The notes below the pieces were generated by a model. The model was not told where the DNA came from and did not search any database. It was given only the letters and a program-made list of their open reading frames with translations. The position numbers and the translations under genes were made by a program. Shown here piece after piece: positions 54,829 through 62,544 of a stretch of DNA of 64,000 bases; the stretch's first letter is position 1; the number at the start of each line of letters is the position of its first letter. This DNA comes from JAVBOW01 sp031549495 (GTDB lineage: Bacteria; Bacteroidota; Bacteroidia; Bacteroidales; Rikenellaceae), in the NCBI GenBank assembly GCA_031549495.1, contig JAVBPS010000036.1, forward strand, positions 13,813-77,812, written 5' to 3'.

Positions 54829-55899
54829 TCATTTTATCCCGTAACGGGCAAGGATCTCCATCAATTGCGGTTGCAGGTTGTTCGCCCAGCGGTAATAACC
54901 CAGGTCCGAAGGGTGGGTGCCGTCGACCGAGGTGAGGTGGTCCGTGCCCGTGATGTTGGGGATATTGATGAAATGGACGTTCTGGAACTGTTTCATCGCC
55001 AGGGCCATCATCCGTTCGGCCGTGGCGTTCTGCTCGATGTAGCGGGCGCGTTTGACCAGGTCGAAGTTGTTGCTTTCGCGGTAGATCGTCTGCACGAAGA
55101 TCAGCGGCGTTTGCGGATGCGATTGCCGGATGCGGGTGATGAAGGGGATCAGGCGCGCCTCGATCTCGGCGGAGGTGGGGTTCGAAAAGGCGTCGAAAAC
55201 GAACGCCTCGGCGTCGCTCGCGGCGAGCATTTCGGCGAAGACGGGCTGCAACTTGGAATTGCCGCTCATTCCGAGGTTTACGATATAGAGGCCGGTATTA
55301 CGCTCTATTTGCTTTGGATAGCTCATTCCGGGGCGGCTGGCGCTGATGCCGTGGGTGAAGCTCGACCCGAAATAGACGAGCTTGTGGCGGAACGGGTTTT
55401 CGATCGCCTCGACCGTGCTGCCGGGGGCCGTGCCAATCTCGATGCTCTCCATCTCGCTGTACAGGGGCAGGTAGAGCAGGCACTCTTTCATCGAGGTGTC
55501 CATGTCGCGGATGAGCACCAGGGTCTTGCCCTCGGCGGGTTCCACCTGCGAGGCGGCATAGATCCATTGGCCGTCGCGGCGGATGTGCAGGTCATAACCG
55601 GCGGTAGAGATCTGCGTGCAGTTCCCGCCGGGGTAGCGGTAGAGGTATCGGGTGCGCACGCCGATCACGGGGCTGTCCGTGCGGAAGACGACCGCCATGC
55701 CCGAGGTGCAGCGCACCTGCTGGTTCTCCGAGCGGCTCAGGGCCGGGTAGAGGGCCGTGTCCGCACGGTGGTAAGGGTGTGGGGCGGCGGCGATGCGGCC
55801 GATGATGTTCAGCTCCGAGGCCTGGGTGTAGACCAGATCCTGTGCGGCGGCAAAGGCGGCGGGCAGGAGCAGCAGGAGGAACAAGGCGGTTCTTCTCAT
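54829..55899 (-). CDS. SGNH/GDSL-type hydrolase with N-terminal accessory domain, secreted
   Basis: The protein has 356 residues with signal peptide (LFLLLLLPAAFAAAQ). Residues about 25-165 form an N-terminal beta-sandwich seen in Bacteroidetes two-domain SGNH proteins. The SGNH fold starts at YFGSSFTHGISASRPG, with block I GSSFT (S180 nucleophile), block III MSGNSKL (Gly213/Asn214) and the C-terminal DGTHPSDLG supplying Asp and His (about 328/331). It is likely a carbohydrate or acyl esterase; the substrate (e.g. sialate or glycan O-acetyl) is not readable. It is convergent with the EamA gene and divergent from the NAGPA-type gene. Confidence 0.85.
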   Translation of the reverse strand: MRRTALFLLLLLPAAFAAAQDLVYTQASELNIIGRIAAAPHPYHRADTALYPALSRSENQQVRCTSGMAVVFRTDSPVIGVRTRYLYRYPGGNCTQISTAGYDLHIRRDGQWIYAASQVEPAEGKTLVLIRDMDTSMKECLLYLPLYSEMESIEIGTAPGSTVEAIENPFRHKLVYFGSSFTHGISASRPGMSYPKQIERNTGLYIVNLGMSGNSKLQPVFAEMLAASDAEAFVFDAFSNPTSAEIEARLIPFITRIRQSHPQTPLIFVQTIYRESNNFDLVKRARYIEQNATAERMMALAMKQFQNVHFINIPNITGTDHLTSVDGTHPSDLGYYRWANNLQPQLMEILARYGIK

Positions 55900-55915
55900 G
55901 GCATTTAGTTATGTA

Positions 55916-56006
55916 TTTGTCATTCTGAACGCAGTGAAGAATCTTGGTCGGAATCGTTCTGCGGCACAGCCAGACCAAGATTCTTCACTGCGTTCAGAAT
56001 GACAAA
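55916..56006. repeat. ~90-bp palindromic intergenic repeat, copy B
   Basis: It has the same architecture as the copy at 1516-1605: arms TTTGTCATTCTGAACGCAG...AAGAATCTTGGTCGGA and complement. It lies in the divergent region between the SGNH hydrolase and the NAGPA-type gene and so is close to their promoters. The in-frame ATG at 55999 lies inside it. Confidence 0.85.
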
Positions 56007-56040
56007 ACGCAAAGAGTATAATTTTCTTAATTTTGCAGCT

Positions 56041-56958
56041 ATGTTAACGAACTTTGCCCGCCGGATTTCCGTTTTTGCCACCCTTTTTGCGGTTCTGTCG
56101 CTCTCCGCGGCAACTCCCTGCACATCCCCCACAGAGGGTTGGACGGCGGATACCGTCGCACCGGGCTGCATCTGGTACAATTTCACCGGGAATTACGCCC
56201 CCACGGCCTCCGAGCAGACGATCAACGTGCTGCAGGTCGACCTTTCAAAAGGCTGGTTCCCGGCGGTCGTCCACACGGAAACGCCCGACTCGCTCTCAGC
56301 CTTCGCCACTGCCGGGGGCGCGCTGGCCGGGGTGAACGGCTCCTATTTCGAACCGGAAGTCTCTTTCGTCCGGGTGGACGGCACGCTCTGGCGGCAGATC
56401 ACCGCACCCGCGTCCCATCCCGGTTACTGGAAAAACCGGGGCGCGCTGATGCTCGACCCCGCCACGGGCCATGTGGCGATCCGGTACGGCACCAACGACA
56501 CTTACCTCGCCTCGCCATACCCCACGGTACTCTCCGGAGCGCCCATGCTGGTCTATGACTACGATCCGGTAGGCCTCACCTTCGCCGCCGTGCCGGACAG
56601 CGTGGACATACTGACGCTCGATTACGAGGATTACCGCCGTCACCAGGGGGTGCGCCATCCCCGCGTGGCGGTAGCGCTGACAGGCGAAGGCCGCCTGCTG
56701 CTGGCCGCCGTCGACGGCCGCTGGCCCGAGGCGGCGGGGATGACCTGCGCCGAACTCACAGCGATGCTGGTGCGCCACTTCGGTGTGCGTTACGCCCTGA
56801 ACATCGACGGCGGCGGCTCCACGACGATGTTCGTCAGCGGCCGCGGCGCCCCCGAAACCCACGTGGTGAATTACCCCAACGACAACAAAAGGCACGACCA
56901 CTATGGCCAGCGAGCAGTGAACAACGTGGTGCTCATCCTGCCGCAACCGCGCCCCTGA
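56041..56958 (+). CDS. Phosphodiester glycosidase family protein (NAGPA domain), secreted
   Basis: The protein has 305 residues from the ATG at 56041, chosen because it starts the signal peptide (FATLFAVLSLSAA) and lies outside the palindromic repeat; an earlier ATG at 55999 lies within the repeat. Family signatures are AGVNGSYFEP early and YALNIDGGGSTTMFVSG late, both diagnostic of the NAGPA/DUF2233 family (PF09992), with NNVVLILP at the end. Members hydrolyse sugar phosphodiesters such as GlcNAc-1-phosphodiester. It may remove capping sugars from phosphodiester-linked glycans; substrate inferred from the family. Confidence 0.87.
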   Translation: MLTNFARRISVFATLFAVLSLSAATPCTSPTEGWTADTVAPGCIWYNFTGNYAPTASEQTINVLQVDLSKGWFPAVVHTETPDSLSAFATAGGALAGVNGSYFEPEVSFVRVDGTLWRQITAPASHPGYWKNRGALMLDPATGHVAIRYGTNDTYLASPYPTVLSGAPMLVYDYDPVGLTFAAVPDSVDILTLDYEDYRRHQGVRHPRVAVALTGEGRLLLAAVDGRWPEAAGMTCAELTAMLVRHFGVRYALNIDGGGSTTMFVSGRGAPETHVVNYPNDNKRHDHYGQRAVNNVVLILPQPRP

Positions 56959-57053
56959 AACCCGTGCATTTTTTTCATCGGATGACATTGGGGTCTTATC
57001 CAATCCCGGACGGGAATTTTCACATTCAAATTGTATGTACACGGCCCAAAAAG

Positions 57054-57085
57054 AAGAGCGACCTACATTCCTGTAAGTCGCTCTT
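57054..57085 (-). terminator. Rho-independent terminator of the tRNA-Met transcript
   Basis: A 14-bp stem (AAGAGCGAC..TACA and complement, one mismatch) with a 4-base loop is followed on the minus strand by CTTCTTTTTGG. It lies 10 bp past the 3' end of the tRNA. Confidence 0.85.
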
Positions 57086-57095
57086 AACTATCTTG

Positions 57096-57169
57096 TAGCG
57101 GGTCCGAGACTTGAACTCGGGACCTCATGATTATGAATCATGCGCTCTAACCAGCTGAGCTAACCCGCC
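57096..57169 (-). tRNA. tRNA-Met (anticodon CAT)
   Basis: A 74-nt cloverleaf on the minus strand: acceptor stem GGCGGGT/ACCCGCT with discriminator A, D-arm GCTCAGCTGGTTAGAGC, anticodon arm CATGA-TTCATAA-TCATG (CAT anticodon at 57135-57133), and T-arm CCGAG-TTCAAGT-CTCGG. CCA is not encoded. The lack of a C1-A72 mismatch excludes an initiator. A lysidine-type Ile (CAT) cannot be excluded from the sequence alone, but the elongator Met form is favoured. Promoter and terminator flank it. Confidence 0.93.
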
Positions 57170-57213
57170 ATCACACTGCTTTAGGCAATCCCAAAAAAGG
57201 GGCAAAAGCAGCG

Positions 57214-57243
57214 CAAAGGTAGCAATATTTTTTTGCCCCGCAA
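57214..57243 (-). promoter_or_regulatory. Bacteroidetes-type promoter of tRNA-Met
   Basis: On the minus strand, TTGC (57243-57240) and TACCTTTG (57221-57214) are separated by 18 bp, a good match to the Bacteroidetes primary-sigma consensus TTTG...TAnnTTTG. The start point would be about 57207, roughly 38 bp before the mature tRNA. Confidence 0.75.
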
Positions 57244-57249
57244 TAGGTT

Positions 57250-57654
57250 TTATTTCTTTTCCTTTAAAATATCGCGGATCTCCGTGAGCAGGGTTTCTTC
57301 CTTGCTGGGGGCGGGGGGAGCGGCCGGGGCGGCTTCCTTTTGCAGGTGCAGTTTGTTCATCACGCGGATCATCGAGAAGATAGCGAAAGCGATGATCAGA
57401 AAGTCGATGATGGTCTGCAGGAAAGTGCCGTAGTTGATCTTCACGGCTGCGGCGCCGTCCGTGGCGGCCTTGATCGTGATGGCCAGCTCGGAGAAGTCCA
57501 CGCCGCCCAGCAGCACGCCGATCGGCGGCATGATCACGTCGCCTACCAGCGAGGAGACGATCTTACCGAACGCGCCGCCGATGATGATACCCACGGCCAT
57601 GTCGACCACGTTGCCGCGCATGGCGAAACTCTTGAAATCGGAGAAAAAACTCAT
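57250..57654 (-). CDS. mscL: Large-conductance mechanosensitive channel
   Basis: The protein has 134 residues, the normal MscL size. The N-terminus FKSFAMRGNVVDMAVGIIIG and following GGAFGKIVSSLVGDVIMPPI are the amphipathic helix and TM1 pore segment. TM2 is FLIIAFAIFSMIRVMNKL, followed by a proline/alanine-rich linker (APAAPPAPSKEE) and a C-terminal helix. It is a safety valve of the inner membrane against hypo-osmotic shock. It stands alone between tRNA-Met and the repair-like gene. Confidence 0.95.
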   Translation of the reverse strand: MSFFSDFKSFAMRGNVVDMAVGIIIGGAFGKIVSSLVGDVIMPPIGVLLGGVDFSELAITIKAATDGAAAVKINYGTFLQTIIDFLIIAFAIFSMIRVMNKLHLQKEAAPAAPPAPSKEETLLTEIRDILKEKK

Positions 57655-57708
57655 AATTTTATTGTTATTAAAGTGATTGATAAAAGATTCAATAAATTGC
57701 GTGCCAAA

Positions 57709-58353
57709 CTATATCATCTCTTCCCGCAACGCTTCCCATAGGAGAGGGCGCGTGTCGCGTAATCCTTCCACGAAGGCCAGAAGGGCCGGGTGTGAGACCG
57801 GTTCGCGGCGCCATAGCCGTCCGGCGAGCACCGTCGTGCCGCGGTCTGAGAACAGGTCGCCGTTCGCGGCGGCGCGCGACATCGATCCGACAAGCTCAGC
57901 GTAGTCCCATGCGGACGCGGCACCCTCGGCGACCGCTTTACTACCGCACATCAGGGCGGTGTAATGCAGCAGCGGGGAGTCGCCCGCGAGCCACTGCATC
58001 ATGATCTCCCAGGCGGCGGGCGAGCGGCCCAGCATCAGGGCGACGTGCTCGGCCGTCTCGGGCGAGTCGATCCCCGCGCCCCAGAATGCGATGTCGGCCG
58101 GGGTGACCTGCGCGGGATCGGCAATGTATAACGCGGCAAGGCGCAACTCGCGCACCTGCTGGCGGTAGCACAGCCGGGCGAGCGGCTCATCGGGGGCGTA
58201 CGGGGAGGCGATACGGCGGATGTCGGCCACGGATACGCCGTAGCTGAGCGGATAATCGGCCCCGCGCGCGGACATGGCTTCGACCACCGCCCCGTTGGTT
58301 TGCGTACGCAGGGTACGCAGCAGGGCGGCCATTTTCGCGGTAGTATCGCTCAT
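57709..58353 (-). CDS. DNA alkylation repair (AlkD-like HEAT-repeat) protein
   Basis: The protein has 214 residues, cytoplasmic, alpha-helical throughout. YGVSVADIRRIASPY near residue 40 matches the start of AlkD-like proteins, which bind the target before the HEAT repeats, and the LAALYIADPAQV and WGAGIDSPETAEHVALML blocks fit paired helices. AlkC/AlkD proteins excise alkylated bases. The catalytic residues are not obvious, so it may be a divergent relative with structural role only. It shares orientation with DUF4831 (7 bp apart) and probably its transcript. Confidence 0.55.
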   Translation of the reverse strand: MSDTTAKMAALLRTLRTQTNGAVVEAMSARGADYPLSYGVSVADIRRIASPYAPDEPLARLCYRQQVRELRLAALYIADPAQVTPADIAFWGAGIDSPETAEHVALMLGRSPAAWEIMMQWLAGDSPLLHYTALMCGSKAVAEGAASAWDYAELVGSMSRAAANGDLFSDRGTTVLAGRLWRREPVSHPALLAFVEGLRDTRPLLWEALREEMI

Positions 58354-58360
58354 GAAGGGG

Positions 58361-59227
58361 TTATCGGGCGGGAACGTCGATATAAGTACCCATCTGGTAG
58401 ACGGGGATCGTCTCGCGGGCCAGTTCGTTCTTGCCTTCCAGCAGGCGGCAGGCTACCTTACCGGGGATATACTGGCGCACGGTGGGCGGGGCGTTCCTGA
58501 CGGCTTTACCGGCCGGGACGGGGGCGGGGGGCGCGAGCAGGGATTTCATCTCCAGCACCACGGGGCTGCCGCTCAGGTCGTCCGTGGGCAGCAGACCCTC
58601 CGTTTCCGAGAAACGGCAGACGATGCGGTTCGTTTCGCCCGCCTCGGGGGTCACGGTGTAGCTGCGCACGACGGTCTGCACGGATTGCTTGCCCATGAAC
58701 AGGGCGAGGTACTCCTCTTCCAGGCGGTCGATCTCGGCCAGGGCGGCGGGCAGGCCGGCGCCGAAGACGTTCTCGCCGGCCATGCCGGTGATCAGTTCCA
58801 GGCGGTGCTTGCGCAACGAGAAGATCGTCGAGGCGGCTTCACGGGCGGCGTCCTCCAGGCTGCGCTCGGTGAAATCCTTGCGGTCTACGGGGACTTTCGT
58901 GAAGTCGAGCGTGTTGCGGGTGTGCGACACGGCGGACAGGCCGCTGGCGCCTGCGGCGGCGGGCAGGGTCGTAGCGGCGGATGCGGCGGTCTCACCGCTG
59001 TTGGCGTACCAGAGCGAGGCGCCGGTGAACGTGCTCAGTTTTTTGTCCGACAGGGGGGCGATCACACCGAGGTATTTCTGGGCGAAACGGGCGTAGGGGC
59101 CCGTGCGGATCGTCTGTTGTTCGACGCGCACCGTGACGGTGATCGAGGTACGGGGGGATTCCTGGGAATACCCTTGCGTTACGGCGGCCAGCAGCAGGGC
59201 CAGCAGCGGAAGTATGGTCTTTTTCAT
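58361..59227 (-). CDS. DUF4831-family secreted protein
   Basis: The protein has 288 residues with signal peptide (LLALLLAAVTQGYSQ). The segment VEQQTIRTGPYARFAQKYLG is characteristic of DUF4831 (PF16115), a Bacteroidales-specific family of unknown function. The C-terminal part contains VACRLLEGKNELARETIPVY. No enzymatic motif is seen. It precedes the AlkD-like gene by 7 bp. Confidence 0.82.
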   Translation of the reverse strand: MKKTILPLLALLLAAVTQGYSQESPRTSITVTVRVEQQTIRTGPYARFAQKYLGVIAPLSDKKLSTFTGASLWYANSGETAASAATTLPAAAGASGLSAVSHTRNTLDFTKVPVDRKDFTERSLEDAAREAASTIFSLRKHRLELITGMAGENVFGAGLPAALAEIDRLEEEYLALFMGKQSVQTVVRSYTVTPEAGETNRIVCRFSETEGLLPTDDLSGSPVVLEMKSLLAPPAPVPAGKAVRNAPPTVRQYIPGKVACRLLEGKNELARETIPVYQMGTYIDVPAR

Positions 59228-59285
59228 AATCGCTACATTTAGGGATTAAGGTACAAAGATAAATAATTTCTCGTTGATTATGTTG

Positions 59286-59375
59286 TTTGTCATTCAGAGC
59301 CAAGCGAAGAATCTTGGTCGGACTTTGTTCAGAACAATTCCGCCCAAGATTCTTCGCTTCGCTCTGAATGACAAA
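59286..59375. repeat. ~90-bp palindromic intergenic repeat, copy C
   Basis: This is the third copy of the family at 1516-1605 and 55916-56006: TTTGTCATTCAGAGC...AAGAATCTTGGTCGGA and complement GCTCTGAATGACAAA. It lies between DUF4831 and TrmN6. Confidence 0.85.
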
Positions 59376-59382
59376 ACCGGGG

Positions 59383-60108
59383 TTAAAATTTGAGATAGAA
59401 ATCGTGGGTGAGAGCGCGGTATTCTTCGGTGAAATCTTCGCCTGCAGATTCCATGATGGGCAGTTGCGTGGTCTGGGGCGAGGGGGGTGCCGTGCGGGCA
59501 TATTCGGCCAGGATGCGTTTCGGGGCACCTTCGCGGCGGGGGAGCACTTCGGTGCGGCGCTGGATGTGCAGGCCGCGTGTGGCGGCGTAGCGTTCCATGG
59601 CTACCGCGGCCTCGACGGGGAGGATCACGGAGAACAGGCCCCCGGGGGTGAGCAGCACGTCCACGGCGTCGATCAGTTCGGTATGGAGCAAGGTGGCCGT
59701 GTGGCGCGCGGAGGTGCGGGCGGCCGAAGGGGGCAGCAGGCTTTCGGTGAAGTATGGGGGGTTGGTGACGATGTGATCGTAACGGTGCGGGGTTTGGGCG
59801 GCGTATTGTTGCAAGGAATTATGCATGATCGCAATCCGGTCGGCCCAGGGCGAGGCGGCAACGTTGGCCTGCGCGCGGATGCAGCAATCCGGCTCGATGT
59901 CCAACGCGTCGATACAGGACTCGGGGGCACGCTGGGCCAGCATCAGGGCGATCACGCCCGTGCCCGTGCCCACATCCAGCAGGCGGCGCTGCGAGTCATC
60001 GAGGCGGCACCATGCGCCCAGCAACACCCCATCCGTGCCGACTTTCATCCCGGCGTCGGCGGTCTGGGTGACGGCGAATCGTTTGAAACGGAAGGTTCCG
60101 GCGGCCAT
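59383..60108 (-). CDS. trmN6: tRNA1(Val) (adenine(37)-N6)-methyltransferase
   Basis: The protein has 241 residues, cytoplasmic. It begins with FRFKRFAVTQTADAGMKVGT and DGVLLGAW, the TrmN6/YfiC N-terminus. SAM-binding motif DVGTGTGVIALML at 45-57; catalytic NPPY at 116-119 for N6-adenine methylation. It modifies A37 of tRNA1(Val). Its length (about 240) is normal for the family. The start is 5 bp from the heptamer repeat. Confidence 0.9.
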   Translation of the reverse strand: MAAGTFRFKRFAVTQTADAGMKVGTDGVLLGAWCRLDDSQRRLLDVGTGTGVIALMLAQRAPESCIDALDIEPDCCIRAQANVAASPWADRIAIMHNSLQQYAAQTPHRYDHIVTNPPYFTESLLPPSAARTSARHTATLLHTELIDAVDVLLTPGGLFSVILPVEAAVAMERYAATRGLHIQRRTEVLPRREGAPKRILAEYARTAPPSPQTTQLPIMESAGEDFTEEYRALTHDFYLKF

Positions 60109-60112
60109 ATGT

Positions 60113-60213
60113 GAATTATGAATTATGGATTATGAATTATGAATTATGAATTATGAATTATGAATTTTTCTTCCGGCAGGCAATTCATAATCCATAATTC
60201 ATAATTCATAATT
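60113..60213. repeat. Heptamer-based inverted repeat, copy 2 (expanded)
   Basis: The left arm contains about eight tandem GAATTAT-type heptamers (one GGATTAT variant), followed by TTCTTCCGGCAGG and a right arm CAATTCATAATCCATAATT continuing with TCATAAT heptamers. It covers the 3' end of the TIGR02757 gene, whose last codons (NYEL plus stop) are repeat sequence. Confidence 0.88.
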
Positions 60214-60957
60214 ACTATCTATCCCCGCCCCGAAAAGGGCGTAGTCGTATTTCACAGGATCCGCGGGGTCGAACGCGCGCAGGGCGGCGGTGATCTCTTC
60301 GACCGCTTTCCAGTCGTTCTGGCGGCGGGTCAGCAGGCCCAGGGCGCGGGCCATATTACCGCTGTGCACGTCCAGCGGGAGGTAGAGGGCCGAGGCGGGG
60401 ATCGACTTCCACAGGCCGAAATCGACGCCGCGGTGATCGTCGCGCACCATCCAGCGCAGGTACATGTTCAGGCGTTTGCAGGCGGCGCCACGATCGATCG
60501 AGGAGAGGTGTTTTTGTGCGCGGGGCAGGTGGTCGAGGGCGAAGAATTCCTGCCGGAAACGGGACAAAACGGAGGGGATGCTGCCGGAGAGTTGGTATTC
60601 TTTCTGGAAAAACTCCCCCACCCCGCCGTGGCGGGCGATCATCCCGCGCAGGGCCAGCACGAAGGAGCGCAAGTCGCCGCCGTTGAAAGTGCGGTGGACG
60701 TAGCTGTCCAGGCGGGCGAGGTCCGTAGGCGAGGCGTTGACCGTGAAGTCGTAAGGCTGGTCGTCCATCGCCTCCATCATGCGGCGGGCGCTGCGCACGA
60801 TCGCCTTGCGGTTGCCCCAAGCGATGGTGGCGGCCAGGAAACCCGCGATCTCGATGTCGCGGGGGTCGGTGTAGGCGTGGGGAATGCTGATCGGGTCCCC
60901 GGCGATGAAGTCCGGGGAGTTATAGCGGTCGTGGAGAGCGTTTAAAAAAAATTGCAT
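60199..60957 (-). CDS. TIGR02757 family protein
   Basis: The protein has 252 residues, cytoplasmic. IEIAGFLAATIAWGNRKAIV is a signature of TIGR02757 (DUF2400), helix-rich with a helix-hairpin-helix-like segment (LYLPLDVHSGNMARALGLLT) similar to DNA glycosylases. Function is uncertain; a DNA-related role is suggested for the family. Its last residues (SNYEL) and stop are encoded by the heptamer repeat. A second repeat copy lies upstream, separating it from the ABC ATPase gene, so read-through transcription may be affected. Confidence 0.83.
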   Translation of the reverse strand: MQFFLNALHDRYNSPDFIAGDPISIPHAYTDPRDIEIAGFLAATIAWGNRKAIVRSARRMMEAMDDQPYDFTVNASPTDLARLDSYVHRTFNGGDLRSFVLALRGMIARHGGVGEFFQKEYQLSGSIPSVLSRFRQEFFALDHLPRAQKHLSSIDRGAACKRLNMYLRWMVRDDHRGVDFGLWKSIPASALYLPLDVHSGNMARALGLLTRRQNDWKAVEEITAALRAFDPADPVKYDYALFGAGIDSNYEL

Positions 60958-60963
60958 TTTTTT

Positions 60964-61043
60964 AATTATGAATTATGGATTATGAATTATGAATTTCGGC
61001 GTCCGGCAGGCAATTCATAATCCATAATTCATAATTCATAATT
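60964..61043. repeat. Heptamer-based inverted repeat, copy 3
   Basis: The left arm (AATTATGAATTATGGATT, then TATGAATT), a centre CGGCGTCCGGCAGG and a right arm that is the same as in copy 2 (CAATTCATAATCCATAATT and further heptamers). It encodes the last residues of the ABC ATPase gene. Confidence 0.88.
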
Positions 61044-61709
61044 CTCCTCAATTTGCCCATCGCGCATGGCGATGCGGCGGTCGGCGGTGGCGGCCAGCGC
61101 CTCGTCGTGGGTGACGATCACCACGGTCTGGCCCAGGCGGTCGCGCAGATCGAAGAACAGGCGGTGGATCTCGTCGCGGTTTTTCGAATCGAGGTTGCCC
61201 GAGGGTTCGTCGGCCAGCAGCACGGCCGGGGAGTTGATGATCGCGCGGGCGATGGCTACGCGCTGCTGCTCGCCGCCGGAGAGTTCGGCGGGTTTATGGG
61301 TCAGGCGGGCGCCCAGGCCGAGGGATTCGATCAGTTCGCGGGCCTGCGCCTCCACCTCGCGGCGGTCGCGGCCTGCGATGTAGCCCGGGATGCAGACGTT
61401 TTCCAGCGCCGTGAATTCGGGCAGCAGGTGGTGGAATTGGAACACGAAGCCGATCTTCCGGTTGCGGAAGGCGCTCAGGGCCTTGTCGCGCAGCGTCGAC
61501 AGGGGCGTCGAGTCGATCTCCACCGAGCCCGCGTCGGGAAGGCTCAACGTGCCGAGCACGTGCAGCAGGGTGGTCTTGCCCGCGCCGCTCGCGCCCACGA
61601 TGCAGGCCACTTCGTGCGCTTTTATGTCTAAGTCCACTCCGCGCAGTACCTCCAACTCGCCGTAGCTTTTATGGATGCCGCGGGCGCGGATCATGATCTG
61701 ATCATTCAT
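61029..61709 (-). CDS. lolD: ABC transporter ATP-binding protein, LolD-like
   Basis: The protein has 226 residues. Walker A GASGAGKTT at 39-47, Q-loop QFHHLLPEF, signature LSGGEQQR at 143-150, Walker B VLLADE at 163-168 and H-loop VTHDEALA. This is the MacB/LolD-type ATPase, which in Gram-negatives drives lipoprotein release by LolCE; the permease is not in this window, so the assignment is by family. Its final residues (EENYEL plus stop) lie within the heptamer repeat. It overlaps folP by 8 bp, so the two are translationally coupled. Confidence 0.85.
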   Translation of the reverse strand: MNDQIMIRARGIHKSYGELEVLRGVDLDIKAHEVACIVGASGAGKTTLLHVLGTLSLPDAGSVEIDSTPLSTLRDKALSAFRNRKIGFVFQFHHLLPEFTALENVCIPGYIAGRDRREVEAQARELIESLGLGARLTHKPAELSGGEQQRVAIARAIINSPAVLLADEPSGNLDSKNRDEIHRLFFDLRDRLGQTVVIVTHDEALAATADRRIAMRDGQIEENYEL

Positions 61710-62544
61710 CTTTGCCGTTATAATATTCGAAAAGTTTCACCACATCGACCGCCGCCCGCACGTCGTGCACGCGCAGGATCTTCGCCCCGCCGCCGAGTGC
61801 CTGCCAGTTCAGGGCCGCGGTACCGGCCAGGGCGTCCGCGGGGCCTCCCCCGGTCACCTTATATCTCATCGACTTGCGCGACAGGCCCGCCAGCACGGGG
61901 ACGCCCAATGCCGCCAGGCGCGGCATAGCCGCAAGCAGTTCATGGTTCTGGCGCACGGTCTTGGCGAAACCGAAACCGGGGTCGAGGATCACCTTATCAA
62001 TGCCCATCCCGCGCAGAATTTCCAGTTTGCGGCCCAGGTAATCCACCACCGCTCCCGCCACGTCGCCGCCGTAATCGGTCAGCGCGGCCATCGTTTCGGG
62101 TGTGCCGCGCATGTGCATGGCGATGTAGGGCACGCCGCGTTCGGCGACCAGGGGCAGCATCCCGGGATCGGCCTCCCCGGCCGAAATGTCGTTCACGATG
62201 CAGGGGCCGAATTCGTCCATCACCTGCCGGGCGACCGAGGCGCGGAACGTGTCTAACGACACGGCAACATGCGGAAAGCGGCGGCGCATCACCCGCATGG
62301 CCGTACAGACGGCCATCAGTTCATCCTCTTCCCCCACGGGTTCGGCGAACGGACGGGTCGAATAGCCACCCACATCCAGGATGCGCGCCCCCTCCCCCAC
62401 CGCATGCTCGATGCGCGAGATGATCCGCCGGCGCACCAGTCCCAGGCGGCTGCCGGCGTAGAAAGAGTCTGTCGTGGCGTTCACGATCGCCATCACCGCG
62501 GGGCCATCCCCCGCGCAGGCTTGCCATAATGCGTTAGCATCCAT
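61702..62544 (-). CDS. folP: Dihydropteroate synthase
   Basis: The protein has 280 residues. DHPS signatures are MAIVNATTDSF (20-28), ILDVGGYSTRP (55-65), and DPGFGFAKT, which together form the pterin and pABA sites. It makes dihydropteroate in folate synthesis and is the sulfonamide target. The sequence is full-length and apparently intact. It overlaps coaE by 11 bp. Confidence 0.96.
   Translation of the reverse strand: MDANALWQACAGDGPAVMAIVNATTDSFYAGSRLGLVRRRIISRIEHAVGEGARILDVGGYSTRPFAEPVGEEDELMAVCTAMRVMRRRFPHVAVSLDTFRASVARQVMDEFGPCIVNDISAGEADPGMLPLVAERGVPYIAMHMRGTPETMAALTDYGGDVAGAVVDYLGRKLEILRGMGIDKVILDPGFGFAKTVRQNHELLAAMPRLAALGVPVLAGLSRKSMRYKVTGGGPADALAGTAALNWQALGGGAKILRVHDVRAAVDVVKLFEYYNGKDE

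Noticed and set aside
55999..56040. Start of the NAGPA-type gene at 55999
   Set aside because: This ATG lies in the palindromic repeat and adds residues before a clean signal peptide beginning at 56041.
56988..57020. Terminator after the NAGPA-type gene (TCCCGGACGGGA)
   Set aside because: The stem is short, needs a very small loop, and has a mismatch; too weak to call.
60113..60213. CRISPR-like array in the tandem heptamers
   Set aside because: Units are 7 bp with no spacers and form an inverted repeat; no cas genes are nearby.
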